Notes: generated from the sequence alone by a model not told the origin. DNA of 64,000 nt from Shewanella psychrotolerans (GCF_019457595.1 NZ_CP080419.1:3658001-3722000), one strand, 5' to 3'. Shown: positions 1-9,129, numbered from the stretch's first letter. Translations and numbers: made by a program.

Positions 1-225
1 TTAGCTGAAATGGGTGACAAAACCCAAGTAGCGACAGTCGTACTGTCGGCTAAATATGATGCGCTAGGATTAGTCGTCATAGGTACCACCTTAGGCATGA
101 TGATCGCCAATGTGCCAGTGGTGATCGCGGGGCATTTCAGTGCCGAAAAACTGCCGATGAAGTGGATCCATCGCGGCTGCGCTGTGCTATTTGCACTACT
201 AGGGGTCGCAACACTGATCTATTAA
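1..225 (+). CDS. GDT1/TMEM165 family (UPF0016) cation exporter, 3' end only
   Basis: This is the C-terminal half of an inner-membrane protein whose start lies left of the window; the reading frame is open from base 1. The visible protein begins LAEMGDKTQ, which is the second E-x-G-D-K-T signature of the GDT1/TMEM165 (UPF0016) family, followed by two hydrophobic segments (roughly residues 20-41 and 58-74 of the visible part) and a stop directly after LIY. Proteins of this family move Mn2+ or Ca2+ out of the cytosol; each has two copies of the motif and only the second is present here. The manganese role is a family inference. A strong hairpin terminator follows within 30 bases. Confidence 0.88.
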   Translation, partial: LAEMGDKTQVATVVLSAKYDALGLVVIGTTLGMMIANVPVVIAGHFSAEKLPMKWIHRGCAVLFALLGVATLIY

Positions 226-252
226 GCGCTGATCCGCACTCAACAGGCCACA

Positions 253-282
253 AAAAGCCAGTGACTCGGGTCACTGGCTTTT
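253..282. terminator. Bidirectional intrinsic terminator between the GDT1 gene and katalase gene
   Basis: A perfect 13-bp stem (AAAAGCCAGTGAC, loop TCGG, GTCACTGGCTTTT) sits between two convergent genes. It has T runs on both strands, so it can end both the GDT1-family transcript and the catalase transcript. Confidence 0.88.
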
Positions 283-308
283 CTATCTACAGCGACTTGT
301 ACTTACAT

Positions 309-1775
309 TTATAGGCCTAATCCCTGTTTGATACGCTGACCATAGTCTTCGTCGGCCTTGAAGAAATGCGCCAGCATACGCTCCTGCACATCGAGGCTTG
401 CCTGACTCAAAGAACCCGAGATAGTAGTCGCCAACCTCGCTTTCTCCTCCTCGCTGAAGAAGCGATACAAGTTGCCCGCCTGAGTATAGTCATCCTGATC
501 ATAACGGCTATAACGCGCCACTTCACCGTCGATTCGAAGTGGGGGTTCAGCAAAAGTACTTGGCTCGACCAATGCTGACCCGGTGCTATTGGGCCCATAG
601 TTAGGTGTTGCGTCACCACCGGTTTGGCTACCGCTAAATGGACACTGGGTTCCCGCCATCGCACCGCCACGTTGATGGTGATTGGCTTGGGTGGCATGAG
701 GGCAGTTAACTGGCAACTGATTATAGTTGGCTCCAATGCGGTAACGCTGTGCATCGGCATAGGCAAATAGACGTGCCTGCAACATCTTATCAGGTGATGC
801 CCCCACACCTGGCACCAAATTACTTGGTGCTAGCGCCACCTGCTCTACTTCGGCAAAGTAGTTTTGTGGCAAACGATTCAGCTCAAGTTCACCCACTTCA
901 ATCAAAGGATAATCGCTGTGCGGCCATACCTTAGTCAGGTCGAATGGATTAATATGGTAATGGTTAGCGTCGGCTTCTGGCATGATCTGCACATTGACAG
1001 TCCAGCGCGGGAAATTACCATCGTTAATTGCCGCCACCATATCGCGCTGCGATGAGTCAGGATCAATACCTTTCAACATATCCGCCTGCTCGCCCGTTAA
1101 GTTCACCACGCCTTGCTGTGACTTAAAGTGGAACTTGACCCAGAAACGCTCACCTTTAGCATTCCAGAAAGAGAAGGTATGCGAGCCATAACCATGCATC
1201 TGACGATAATTCGCAGGGATACCACGATCTGACATCAATATCGTTACCTGATGCATCGCCTCAGGGTTTAGCGACCAAAAATCCCACATCGCTTGTGGAT
1301 CTTTTAAATTGGTCTGCGGATTGCGCTTTTGGGTGTGAATAAAGTCTGGGAACTTAATGCCATCACGTAAAAAGAAGGTCGGCGTATTATTACCCACAAT
1401 ATCGTGATTACCTCGCGCCGTATAAAAACGCAGTCCGAAACCACGCGGATCACGCTCGGCATCGGCAGAACCCATCTCACCACCAACGGTTGAGAAACGA
1501 ATGAAGGTCTCTGTTTGTTTGCCAACGCCATTGAAGTGATCAGCGATGGTGTAATCACTGAGATCTTTCGTTAAGGTGAAAGTCCCGTAAACTCCAGTGC
1601 CCTTAGCATGAACAATACGCTCAGGAATACGCTCACGGTTAAAATGGGCTAGTTTCTCAATTAAGTGCCAATCTTGAAGCAGTAGTGGACCACGCTCACC
1701 GGCGGAGAGTGAGTTTTGATCATCGGCAATAGGGGCGCCGCTTTGGCTAGTTAGAGTATTGTTAGTCTGAGTCAT
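309..1775 (-). CDS. katB: Monofunctional haem catalase (clade 3, small subunit)
   Basis: Converts hydrogen peroxide to water and oxygen. The 488-residue length fits small-subunit, NADPH-binding clade-3 catalases. The distal haem histidine is H56 in the RIVHAKGTG block, the catalytic Asn lies in VGNNTP, and the proximal haem-ligand Tyr is in RLFAYADAQRYR. There is no signal peptide, so it is predicted cytoplasmic. The frame stays open to a TTG five codons upstream, but the ATG at 1775 is preferred because GGAGA lies 7-11 bases before it and would otherwise be inside the gene. An AGGAG-preceded 16-codon ORF lies just upstream on the same strand. No convincing OxyR site was found by eye. The symbol is by analogy with Shewanella KatB; katA is equally possible. 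Confidence 0.95.
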   Translation of the reverse strand: MTQTNNTLTSQSGAPIADDQNSLSAGERGPLLLQDWHLIEKLAHFNRERIPERIVHAKGTGVYGTFTLTKDLSDYTIADHFNGVGKQTETFIRFSTVGGEMGSADAERDPRGFGLRFYTARGNHDIVGNNTPTFFLRDGIKFPDFIHTQKRNPQTNLKDPQAMWDFWSLNPEAMHQVTILMSDRGIPANYRQMHGYGSHTFSFWNAKGERFWVKFHFKSQQGVVNLTGEQADMLKGIDPDSSQRDMVAAINDGNFPRWTVNVQIMPEADANHYHINPFDLTKVWPHSDYPLIEVGELELNRLPQNYFAEVEQVALAPSNLVPGVGASPDKMLQARLFAYADAQRYRIGANYNQLPVNCPHATQANHHQRGGAMAGTQCPFSGSQTGGDATPNYGPNSTGSALVEPSTFAEPPLRIDGEVARYSRYDQDDYTQAGNLYRFFSEEEKARLATTISGSLSQASLDVQERMLAHFFKADEDYGQRIKQGLGL

Positions 1776-1826
1776 TATGTTTATCTCCAAAATTCAAATT
1801 TGTCTGTGCTAAATGTGTTCATTCAA

Positions 1827-1877
1827 TTAATGCTTGCTGTTAATCCACTCTTCAATCACGTCATAGATGGTTGCCAT
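1827..1877 (-). CDS. Candidate 16-residue leader or micropeptide upstream of catalase
   Basis: A 16-codon ORF (MATIYDVIEEWINSKH) starts at an ATG preceded by AGGAG with a 10-base spacer and ends TAA about 50 bases before the catalase start, on the same strand. The ribosome site is as good as those of the large genes here and the peptide is amphipathic, helix-like. It could be a translated leader controlling catalase or a small protein. No family is recognised and chance occurrence is possible. Confidence 0.45.
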   Translation of the reverse strand: MATIYDVIEEWINSKH

Positions 1878-2047
1878 AGTGTGTTAGCTCCTGGCTGACG
1901 GTTATCGTCAATGCGATTTCAATAGGGCTATAGTAGAGCGCAAACAAAAAACAAATAAAACGATTAAAACAAATAGCTCTAAACTGTTTTACAGATTAAA
2001 GAGGTGTGAATACGAAGATGAAACCGAGCCGACATGCAGACACAAAC
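1878..2047 (-). promoter_or_regulatory. Probable catalase promoter region
   Basis: This AT-rich gap between the phytase terminator and the catalase leader must carry the catalase promoter. It has A/T tracts around 1945-1980 and a short palindrome CTGTTTTACAG near 1985-1995. No site could be assigned to a named regulator. Confidence 0.4.
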
Positions 2048-2075
2048 GAAACAACCCACAAGTGTGGGCTGTTTC
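2048..2075 (-). terminator. Terminator-like hairpin after the phytase gene
   Basis: GAAACA-A-CCCACA pairs with TGTGGG-C-TGTTTC around a two-base loop, with one mismatch. It lies 25 bases past the phytase stop. The T run after it on the minus strand is weak, so termination may be partial. Confidence 0.6.
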
Positions 2076-2100
2076 TACTTAGCTTAGAATGACAGAGTCT

Positions 2101-3936
2101 TTACTTGGTTAAACCGAGTCTCTGCTCAATCTCACTCCATGGAATCCATTTAAAATTTTGATTTTGTTCAGGCAGTCGATTCCTTCCATCCTGAACCACC
2201 ATCATTCCTAGCGACCAAACACCAGAACCAACGGCTCGAGATGTCACCTCTAACCCATCTGTTTCAGCGCTGCCGTCGTGTCCTTTGTGGCCATTCACCC
2301 CGATCCGGAAACGATCGACATAAGCATAAGGAGGTTGCCCTTGATATAGCAGATAACTGTCATTCCCTTGGCTAGAGACCACCAAGTAATCAACACCTTT
2401 CCGCCCTTGATAAAGCGCGAGCCCTTCGATATCGGCAACCAATGGTCCTCCAACCGAAATGATCATCTCGCCTCGTTCGGTCGTCTTTTTAGATGCCAAA
2501 TCAAACATCCAAATTCCCTGATCTTCCTCTCCAACATATAAGCGCTGCGCTTTGTCATCGGCAACGCAGCCTTCAGGCTGGCTTGGCACGGAAAATTGCT
2601 TAACTTCAGTCGCTATAAGGCTATCGCCTTGCCACTGCAATGCAAACTGACTAATGATGCCTGACTTATCGTTGGCTAACACATAGAGTTCATTGTCACT
2701 GGGTTGAAATAGGCATAGACCATAGATATCCGTTAAGCGAGTGGGTTGTTCTGGCAGTTGAATGAGTTGTCCCTGCTTATCTATCTCGAACAGACTCAAG
2801 CTATTACGGTCACGATTACTCGCCACGGCAATATCACGAAATTGACCGCCTAATTTGACTCTCTGGCGGATATCGACATTATTTAATCTGCCGGCAGGAA
2901 GTGCTTGAAGTTGCTCTCCTTGCATAGAAAAACTCAGTAATCCTGAACGCTTATTGGTTCCTATCACTCGACTCTTACTGGGATCATTTGGGTGTACCCA
3001 GATCGCTGGATCATCCATGGTATCTCCAGCTCTATCAGCGATTGCGCTCTCGACTGCCGTTGGGATCTCTTTGATCAATTCGGCTTTTTCCGTGGCAAGT
3101 TCCATCTCAAGCGATAATTTAGCGCGATAAAATTTATCTTCATCGTCAGAGTAAGCCCAAACCTCTCCATCGCTAATATATAAGCTTTCTAAAGATGACA
3201 GCCCGTTAAATGGTCTGGCAACTTGTTGTCCGCGACTGTCGTACAGGGTCCCCTCTTCATCCATCATGATCACTTGATCATCGACAATAGCCAAACCCGA
3301 TAGCTGGTTATCTGGCATATAGAGCTTCAGCTCTGACTCGGCTGGTGCACTCGGCGCCGCAGGATAAGCCCAAAGCCCTTGATGATTATCGATAATATAT
3401 AGCTGTTCTCTAGCATCAACTGCACATTTCATCGCGCCCATAGCCACCGAGAGAGCCCGAACTAACTGAGGTCGCCACTCATTATTTGAGCTTAATAGCC
3501 ACTGCTCGGCTCGACCTTCGTCATCGCCGATCCATGCATACAAGTTTTGATCGGCCTTGCGAGGCTGGAGGCAGAGCCATTCCACTTGAAAGCTTCGCTT
3601 AGGCAGCAAGGTCAATCGCTGAACATTACTCAGGTCTAACCTTATCCCCTGAACCTGATCGACCTGAGTATCGTAAGTGAGCGCAACATTATCTTGAACA
3701 CTTAAATACTCAAATTGCCCCGGCATTAAGACCTTAAAAGATTGCTGCTGCGCCATAAGCAATCCCTTATTTTCACTCACAAATAGCCGATGCTGCTGCC
3801 ATTTTACAAGTTCACTACCGCCATCGGGTTCGATAAACACAGCACTCTCTTGATCAGCCGAATATGCCAAGGGAGCAACATTTGCACTGATAAAAGCACC
3901 GACTAAGCAGGCTGTCATTATTAATTGTTGTTTCAT
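2101..3936 (-). CDS. Beta-propeller phytase, two-propeller type, exported
   Basis: Hydrolyses phytate (inositol hexakisphosphate), releasing phosphate. The N-terminus is a Sec signal peptide (cut near AYSA). The C-terminal half, about residues 290-611, carries the diagnostic Phytase-domain blocks: DDPAIWVHPNDPSKS, GTNKRSGLLSF, NNVDIR, YGLCLF, and EGCVADDKAQRLYVGEEDQG, whose acidic residues bind calcium in characterised members. The N-terminal half (about 30-285) resembles a second, degenerate propeller without these motifs, as in dual-domain phytases where it assists the catalytic domain. The gene starts 10 bases after the TonB-receptor stop, so the two are almost surely co-transcribed, with the upstream Pho box controlling both. 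Periplasmic or outer-surface location is inferred. Confidence 0.92.
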   Translation of the reverse strand: MKQQLIMTACLVGAFISANVAPLAYSADQESAVFIEPDGGSELVKWQQHRLFVSENKGLLMAQQQSFKVLMPGQFEYLSVQDNVALTYDTQVDQVQGIRLDLSNVQRLTLLPKRSFQVEWLCLQPRKADQNLYAWIGDDEGRAEQWLLSSNNEWRPQLVRALSVAMGAMKCAVDAREQLYIIDNHQGLWAYPAAPSAPAESELKLYMPDNQLSGLAIVDDQVIMMDEEGTLYDSRGQQVARPFNGLSSLESLYISDGEVWAYSDDEDKFYRAKLSLEMELATEKAELIKEIPTAVESAIADRAGDTMDDPAIWVHPNDPSKSRVIGTNKRSGLLSFSMQGEQLQALPAGRLNNVDIRQRVKLGGQFRDIAVASNRDRNSLSLFEIDKQGQLIQLPEQPTRLTDIYGLCLFQPSDNELYVLANDKSGIISQFALQWQGDSLIATEVKQFSVPSQPEGCVADDKAQRLYVGEEDQGIWMFDLASKKTTERGEMIISVGGPLVADIEGLALYQGRKGVDYLVVSSQGNDSYLLYQGQPPYAYVDRFRIGVNGHKGHDGSAETDGLEVTSRAVGSGVWSLGMMVVQDGRNRLPEQNQNFKWIPWSEIEQRLGLTK

Positions 3937-3946
3937 ACTGCTTACT

Positions 3947-6691
3947 CTATAGGTTGATAAATTGAATGCCTAACTGAAAAGTACGACCGTACTCTTCATA
4001 TTGAGCGTTGAAGTTTTGCCTTCCGGTATAGGCATAGAAGGGTTCATCAGATAAGTTGATTGCTTTGAAATAAATCGTGATTTCATCTGTAATGAAGCTT
4101 TTAGCCACTAAGTCCCACTGGGTGTGGGCATCTTGATAGATATCAAAATTCGCATCATCGAGTTCTTGAACCTCAAGTAAGTATTTCGATTTATAGGCCG
4201 CCGAAAGACGCAGGCTAACATAAGGGTTTTCATAACCTAATGATGCATTTGCCGTAAACTCTGACTGGCTGGGCATAGGAATATCACGGCTCTGTTTACC
4301 ATCATCCATCCAGCTGATACTGGCCGTCGAGTCACTGTAGGTGAAGTTAGTGGTAAAGATCAGCCCCCGCCAAGCTTCAGGCAAAAATCCAAACTCTTGC
4401 ACATAGGCCAACTCTGCACCTAAGATCTTCGCATCGTCACCATTGACATAGGTCTTCGCCTTCTCAAAATTTTGGTATTGTCCATAACCACCAAGATCGG
4501 CTTCATAGATAAAGTGATTTATGTCTTTGTAGAAACCACTGACAGAGAGTACACCTAACCCTCCCATGTAATGCTCAATACTAAGATCCCAGTTTGTCGA
4601 GGTTAATGCCTCGAGCTCTGGATTACCAAAACTCGCCTCTAACTCGTCATCATCCTGTTCGATTAAATAACCAGGTGCCAACTGACCAAACGTAGGACGA
4701 ACGATAGTGTTGTTCCAAGAGGCGCGTACAATGGTTTTGTCGCTCCATTTATAATTGAGGTGAATACCTGGTAACCAGTGCTGATAATCGCTGTCTATCT
4801 CACTGTCGAAGAAATCATCCTGACTCTCGTCATATCCTGTGCCGCTAGATTTGACATCGGTATGCTCGTAACGCACTCCGGCGAGGAGACGCAAATTGTC
4901 AATATCGATATGACCCATGACATAGGCCGATGAGATATCTTCATCTATATCAAAGTCATTAATGGCAGATTCGATATCATCTTTTGCTATAGCCCTGTCC
5001 ATACGATTCACTAAGTTCCAAATCGCATTTGTGTTAATTGAGGGACCGAAGCGCCCAAGCCCGTAATCAGGCTCCGAACCAGCATAAACACTTAAGCCGA
5101 GCTGGTCATCTGAGATCCCTTGCTCGTCAAAATCCTCATACACCCAGATATCTTCATGGTTCTCTTTCTTCCTGCCACTGTATTTAGCTCCAAGCTTAAT
5201 CTCCGCTGGATATTGGCCAAGCTTCAACTCGCGACTAAAATCGACTTTGGCGGCGATCATCGTATCCACAGCACTAGAATCACCTATCTCGATTTTGTCC
5301 AAGCCATACTCGCTAGCTTGATAAAAAGATTCGTCGGCCGACAACTCCGGGATATTTGGCTGACGATAACTGATCTCATCAAACTCTCCCTCAAAGTCAG
5401 CCCCACCGATATAATCTGGCTTAGCAGCTTTCGCTTCACTGAAACTGGCTTGATAGTCCAAGGTCCATATGTCGAGTCGAGACTCGCCGCCAAGCACCAA
5501 TGAGATAATCGATTGTTCCTCTTCACGGGATTTAAGTGAACGCTTTGCTTCTGCACTGCCTTTTGTATCAATGAGCGCAGGCTCCTCCCACTCGACCTCG
5601 ACAGCATTACGCGCTTCCGTATCCACAAAGCGGCTATATAGCGTACGTAGAAATAGATCGTGGTTATCGCTAGGACGATAATCAAAGTTAATACCGACAC
5701 CGATGCGTTCACGGTTAATTTGATAGTCACGCTGCTCAACTGACTCGAGTTTTTCATCGCCATCAAAATCCCAACTGCCGCCAGTTTCCACGTTATCTGA
5801 GCCAAAATCTCGGTCATACCAACTCGCCGCCACGGCAACCCCAACGGTTTCACCTAAAATCTGGCTATAGCTTGCGGCCAGTTTAGGGTTAGTGCTCCCC
5901 GTTATCTCGTCAAAACTGGCTTCGGCACTAAGGTTAAAATATGTATCATCACGATCGAAGGCCGACAGGCTCTTAACCTCTATTGCACCACCTAACGAGT
6001 CACCATCCATATCTGGTGTTAACGTCTTAGTGACCTCAACCGATTGCAATAAATCAGAGGGGATCACATCCAGAGCCACCGCGCGCCGCTCACTTTCAGG
6101 GGAAGGTAAACGAGTGCCGTTCATTGAGACAGCGTTATAGTCGGGAGCCATGCCGCGAATACGAACGAAACGTCCCTCTCCTTGATCTCGCTCAATCGAC
6201 ACCCCTGGAACCCGTTGCAGTGCTTCACTGATATTGGTATCGGGAAAATTCCCCAAGGCATCGGCACTTAAGACACTAATAAGGTTATCCGCCGCACGCT
6301 GGCGATTTAACGATTTGCTTAGCGCACCTCGTTGACCCACAACTTGAATATGCTCAATTCCTTGGCCATTAAGAAGAATATTAGCGGTGGTTAAGCTGAT
6401 CTCCCCAACCTGAATCTCCTGTCTATAAGTCTCGCCACCAATATATTGTGCAACTAAGGTGTATCTCCCCTCAGGGATCTCGGTAAAAAAGAAGCGTCCA
6501 CTGCGATTAGACTCTTGCTTAAGTTTTAACTCTTCGATGCTAATTAAAGCGCCCTCAAGTGGTATTTGAGTTGCACTGTCTTTAACTGCCCCTTCGATAC
6601 GCCCAGCCCAAGAAGTTGAAGAGAGACAAAGACTCGACGTTAACAGCGCTAAATATAACGGCGAAAGAATTTTCGACGGCTTCATTTTCAC
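3947..6691 (-). CDS. TonB-dependent outer-membrane receptor paired with phytase
   Basis: A 914-residue energised outer-membrane transporter. Domains in order: signal peptide (about 1-29), carboxypeptidase-regulatory-like domain (about 30-110, beginning GRIEGAVKDS), a TonB-box-like IEHIQVVG, plug domain (about 125-240, with NISEALQRVPGVSIERDQGEGRF), then a long beta barrel. It belongs to the large receptor subfamily common in Caulobacter, Xanthomonas and Alteromonadales. The C-terminal residue is Leu (GIQFINL) rather than the usual Phe, which is mildly odd for barrel assembly. Being the first gene of the phytase operon, it probably imports inositol phosphates or a related organophosphate; the substrate is inferred from context only. 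A Pho box lies 50 bases upstream. Confidence 0.93.
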   Translation of the reverse strand: MKMKPSKILSPLYLALLTSSLCLSSTSWAGRIEGAVKDSATQIPLEGALISIEELKLKQESNRSGRFFFTEIPEGRYTLVAQYIGGETYRQEIQVGEISLTTANILLNGQGIEHIQVVGQRGALSKSLNRQRAADNLISVLSADALGNFPDTNISEALQRVPGVSIERDQGEGRFVRIRGMAPDYNAVSMNGTRLPSPESERRAVALDVIPSDLLQSVEVTKTLTPDMDGDSLGGAIEVKSLSAFDRDDTYFNLSAEASFDEITGSTNPKLAASYSQILGETVGVAVAASWYDRDFGSDNVETGGSWDFDGDEKLESVEQRDYQINRERIGVGINFDYRPSDNHDLFLRTLYSRFVDTEARNAVEVEWEEPALIDTKGSAEAKRSLKSREEEQSIISLVLGGESRLDIWTLDYQASFSEAKAAKPDYIGGADFEGEFDEISYRQPNIPELSADESFYQASEYGLDKIEIGDSSAVDTMIAAKVDFSRELKLGQYPAEIKLGAKYSGRKKENHEDIWVYEDFDEQGISDDQLGLSVYAGSEPDYGLGRFGPSINTNAIWNLVNRMDRAIAKDDIESAINDFDIDEDISSAYVMGHIDIDNLRLLAGVRYEHTDVKSSGTGYDESQDDFFDSEIDSDYQHWLPGIHLNYKWSDKTIVRASWNNTIVRPTFGQLAPGYLIEQDDDELEASFGNPELEALTSTNWDLSIEHYMGGLGVLSVSGFYKDINHFIYEADLGGYGQYQNFEKAKTYVNGDDAKILGAELAYVQEFGFLPEAWRGLIFTTNFTYSDSTASISWMDDGKQSRDIPMPSQSEFTANASLGYENPYVSLRLSAAYKSKYLLEVQELDDANFDIYQDAHTQWDLVAKSFITDEITIYFKAINLSDEPFYAYTGRQNFNAQYEEYGRTFQLGIQFINL

Positions 6692-6740
6692 TATCCTATG
6701 TTTAGTTAACTATGATGGCAGGCAAAGCTAAGGTAGTGAG

Positions 6741-6758
6741 ATGACAGTTCGGTGACAG
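6741..6758 (-). promoter_or_regulatory. Pho box (PhoB operator) for the receptor-phytase operon
   Basis: Read on the minus strand the site is CTGTCAC-CGAA-CTGTCAT: two direct 7-mers with an 11-bp period, nearly identical to the PhoB consensus CTGTCAT-N4-CTGTCAT. It ends 50 bases before the receptor start, a typical position for a Pho-activated promoter lacking a good -35 element. It predicts induction by phosphate starvation. Confidence 0.8.
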
Positions 6759-7099
6759 GGTGTTTCGAGCATCGGCTCATCGTCAGTTTTTCACTGATTT
6801 CTCAACCAAAGTGAGCTCAATTGCCTACCATTTCAGATGACATCGCTGGTAACGGCCTCAATAAAAAAACATGACACAAAAGAACTAAGCAACTGATAAA
6901 CAAATAAAATAGAGACTGTAACAATTAAGGTAAGCCAGCGTTACCTGTGGGGATCTGATTATTTTTAAAGAAATCGAATCGATCTACTGAGCTAATTTGC
7001 CCCCCTTAAGCATCACTAAACAGTCATAAATCTCGCCTATCTTTAACACTCATCATAACTTTTTATGGCCTTTAGCAACGAAGCACAAGGTGTTACATA
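6759..7099. other. Intergenic region between divergent receptor operon and GGDEF gene
   Basis: Apart from the Pho box at its left edge this 340-base stretch holds no ORF or hairpin of note. It must contain the rightward promoter of the GGDEF-AraC pair; AAGGTG about 9 bases before 7100 is the ribosome site. Confidence 0.5.
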
Positions 7100-7987
7100 A
7101 TGTACAAAGCGTTAAAAAACAGGATATTTATTAGTACGTTACTAACAGCTAGTCTGCTGTTGGTACTCTGTAGTATTCAGGCGCGATCCAAACTACTGAT
7201 AGCCATAGACTGGTTTGATGTCGTCACCGAAGGCGCATTATTACTGCTGGGATTAAGCTGGTTAGTTCTGATGCTGCAAGCGCGTCCAGATGGTAGAGTC
7301 ACTCGGCTATTGATCCTCGGGCTGTTGGGATATTCTCTGGGCTGTTACATGGATCTACTCGATGAATTTTTTATTCATCAAAGCTTACCTAACTGGTTTG
7401 GTTTTTTAGAGAAATTACCGACGCCGATTGGCTTAGTCACATTGACATTTGGCCTATGGCTGTGGCGGGAAGAGCAGTTAACCATTAACGAACAGTTACG
7501 CACCAGAGAGCAGTTTTTTCGTCAGCATCAGCTCGTTGACCGGGTGACAAAGATCTATGACGCCAGCAGTATGCGCCAGCAAATAAATCGAAATCTCAAG
7601 CAGTTCCAAAGCATTAGCCTCATCATGCTCGATATAGATAACTTTAGTGAATTCAATGCTAAGGAAGGTTTTGCTCGAGGCGATACGCTGCTCACCGATA
7701 TGGCCCAAATGCTCGCCTGCCAGCTTAGATCCCAAGATCTCGTCTGCCGGTTTGCCGGTGATCGCTTCATCATCATGCTACCCAATACATCAAAAGCCTT
7801 CACCCAAGCAATGGCGCGTCATCTTGTTGATTCGGTCAGTCAACTCAAGTGTATGGTGAGCTATGCCATGCTGCATAAAGCAAACCTTCAGGGTGAACAT
7901 GATGTCGATGCCGAACAATTGATCACCCAAATCAATAGCGAAATAGCCAATATTAAGAAGAGTAAGCAGTGGCCTAAGGCTGTGTAA
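7100..7987 (+). CDS. Membrane protein with degenerate GGDEF domain
   Basis: A 295-residue protein with about four hydrophobic segments (residues 8-26, 38-60, 70-90, 105-122), a linker with coiled-coil character, and a GGDEF-like domain (about 150-290). LIMLDIDNFSEFNAKEGFARGDTLL matches the substrate-metal region of diguanylate cyclases in two blocks, but the active-site loop reads A219-G-D-R-F instead of GG(D/E)EF. Loss of the acidic residue after D predicts no cyclase activity; a sensory or nucleotide-binding role is likelier. The stop overlaps the ATG of the following AraC gene by one base (TAATG), so the pair is probably translationally coupled and may act as a membrane sensor with a DNA-binding partner for the neighbouring Pho-boxed operon. 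That pairing is inference. Confidence 0.8.
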   Translation: MYKALKNRIFISTLLTASLLLVLCSIQARSKLLIAIDWFDVVTEGALLLLGLSWLVLMLQARPDGRVTRLLILGLLGYSLGCYMDLLDEFFIHQSLPNWFGFLEKLPTPIGLVTLTFGLWLWREEQLTINEQLRTREQFFRQHQLVDRVTKIYDASSMRQQINRNLKQFQSISLIMLDIDNFSEFNAKEGFARGDTLLTDMAQMLACQLRSQDLVCRFAGDRFIIMLPNTSKAFTQAMARHLVDSVSQLKCMVSYAMLHKANLQGEHDVDAEQLITQINSEIANIKKSKQWPKAV

Positions 7988-9018
7988 TGATGCAAAAAAT
8001 CGCATATGCGCACGACAAATGTATCGACAGCCAATTACTGGTATTTAACGTAGTGGCACTATTTGAGCATAGGCAACTAGACATAGATACCTTACTGCGA
8101 GGGACTCAGATATTTAAACAAGATTTACAGCAAGTCGAATACCATATCAGTCCACTTCAATTAGGCAAGCTTATCGATAATGCACTGCGGATGTGGCCCG
8201 GAAACGATTTAGCATTTCTATTAGGTCAACAGTGGTTACCCAGTCAGAGTGGTCATCTCACTAACGGATTACTCTGTTGCAAACACTTACTCCAGATGCA
8301 AGTGTTTTGGCAGCGTCACCACTGGCACTGCCAACCTTGGCTCCAAGGCTGGCGTTGGCGAAGTGGCCAGTCGAACCATTTACTGTTACAGCTGGATCTG
8401 GGCTGTCATCGCCATAGACGCTTCTTCATTGAGCTAACCTTATCGAGCCTAGTTTCTAGCTATAAACGACTTAGTCGACATCAGTGGCAAGGGCAATTTG
8501 CCCTGCCCTTCCCAAAACCAAACTCTGTAGATCAATACTATAAATACTTGGGAGAATCACTGTTATTTGACCAACCCGTGTGCGTCGTTAGCTATGATTC
8601 GAAGATGAATCAGCAGCAGTTTGAAATGGCAAACCGACAGGGCTACCTGCAGGCAAACCATCTAATATCGCAAAAACAGAGTCAATCCAAGTACCAAATT
8701 GGACTACCCGGAGCCATCCGTCGACTCCTGTTAGAGAGCTGCGACAACCAATACAGTCTGCCAGCGGTCGCAATGCAATTATCCCTCAGCCCTGCCACTT
8801 TAAAACGGCGACTTAAAGAGTACCAGTTGACCTTTCAGCAACTGCAAGATGAAGCCAACTTACAAAAAGCCATCTATTTGCTCGCTATCTCGGGAGAGAA
8901 CAACCTTAACGTAGCCAAACGGCTTAACTTTGCCGACGGCAATAATTTTAGACGCTCTTTCAAACGTTGGACGGGTCAACTACCGAGTCAATTTAAGTAC
9001 TGGCTCGCCCAGAACTAA
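7987..9018 (+). CDS. AraC-family transcriptional regulator
   Basis: A 343-residue protein with an N-terminal domain of the Arabinose_bd/OruR type (about 20-200) and a C-terminal AraC double helix-turn-helix (about 245-340): LPAVAMQLSLSPATLKRRL is the first reading helix region and NFADGNNFRRSFKRWTGQLPS is the conserved second motif with the family PSQF ending. It is coupled to the upstream degenerate GGDEF gene and divergent from the receptor-phytase operon, a common layout for a local regulator. The effector is unknown. Confidence 0.88.
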   Translation: MMQKIAYAHDKCIDSQLLVFNVVALFEHRQLDIDTLLRGTQIFKQDLQQVEYHISPLQLGKLIDNALRMWPGNDLAFLLGQQWLPSQSGHLTNGLLCCKHLLQMQVFWQRHHWHCQPWLQGWRWRSGQSNHLLLQLDLGCHRHRRFFIELTLSSLVSSYKRLSRHQWQGQFALPFPKPNSVDQYYKYLGESLLFDQPVCVVSYDSKMNQQQFEMANRQGYLQANHLISQKQSQSKYQIGLPGAIRRLLLESCDNQYSLPAVAMQLSLSPATLKRRLKEYQLTFQQLQDEANLQKAIYLLAISGENNLNVAKRLNFADGNNFRRSFKRWTGQLPSQFKYWLAQN

Positions 9019-9077
9019 TTGATGGTCTTTACATTCTTGTGAGTAGAGAAAGCTAAAATAGGCGAAGCCGAAAAAGG

Positions 9078-9104
9078 AAACAGCCCAGCATGGCTGAGCT
9101 GTTT
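9078..9104. terminator. Bidirectional terminator between araC-type gene and siderophore receptor
   Basis: AAACAGC-C-CAGC, loop ATG, GCTG-A-GCTGTTT, one internal mismatch, followed by TTTT on the plus strand and preceded by an A run that gives T's on the minus strand. It separates two convergent genes. Confidence 0.8.
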
Positions 9105-9129
9105 TATCGCTCTGAGACGTGAGGCTAAC

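Noticed and set aside
1921..2000. OxyR or LexA site before catalase
   Set aside because: ATAG/CTAT-like words and CTGTTTTACAG occur, but spacing does not fit either consensus.
5120..5853. Long frames antisense to or shifted within the receptor gene
   Set aside because: They are shadows of the 914-residue receptor, which has clear domain content in its own frame.
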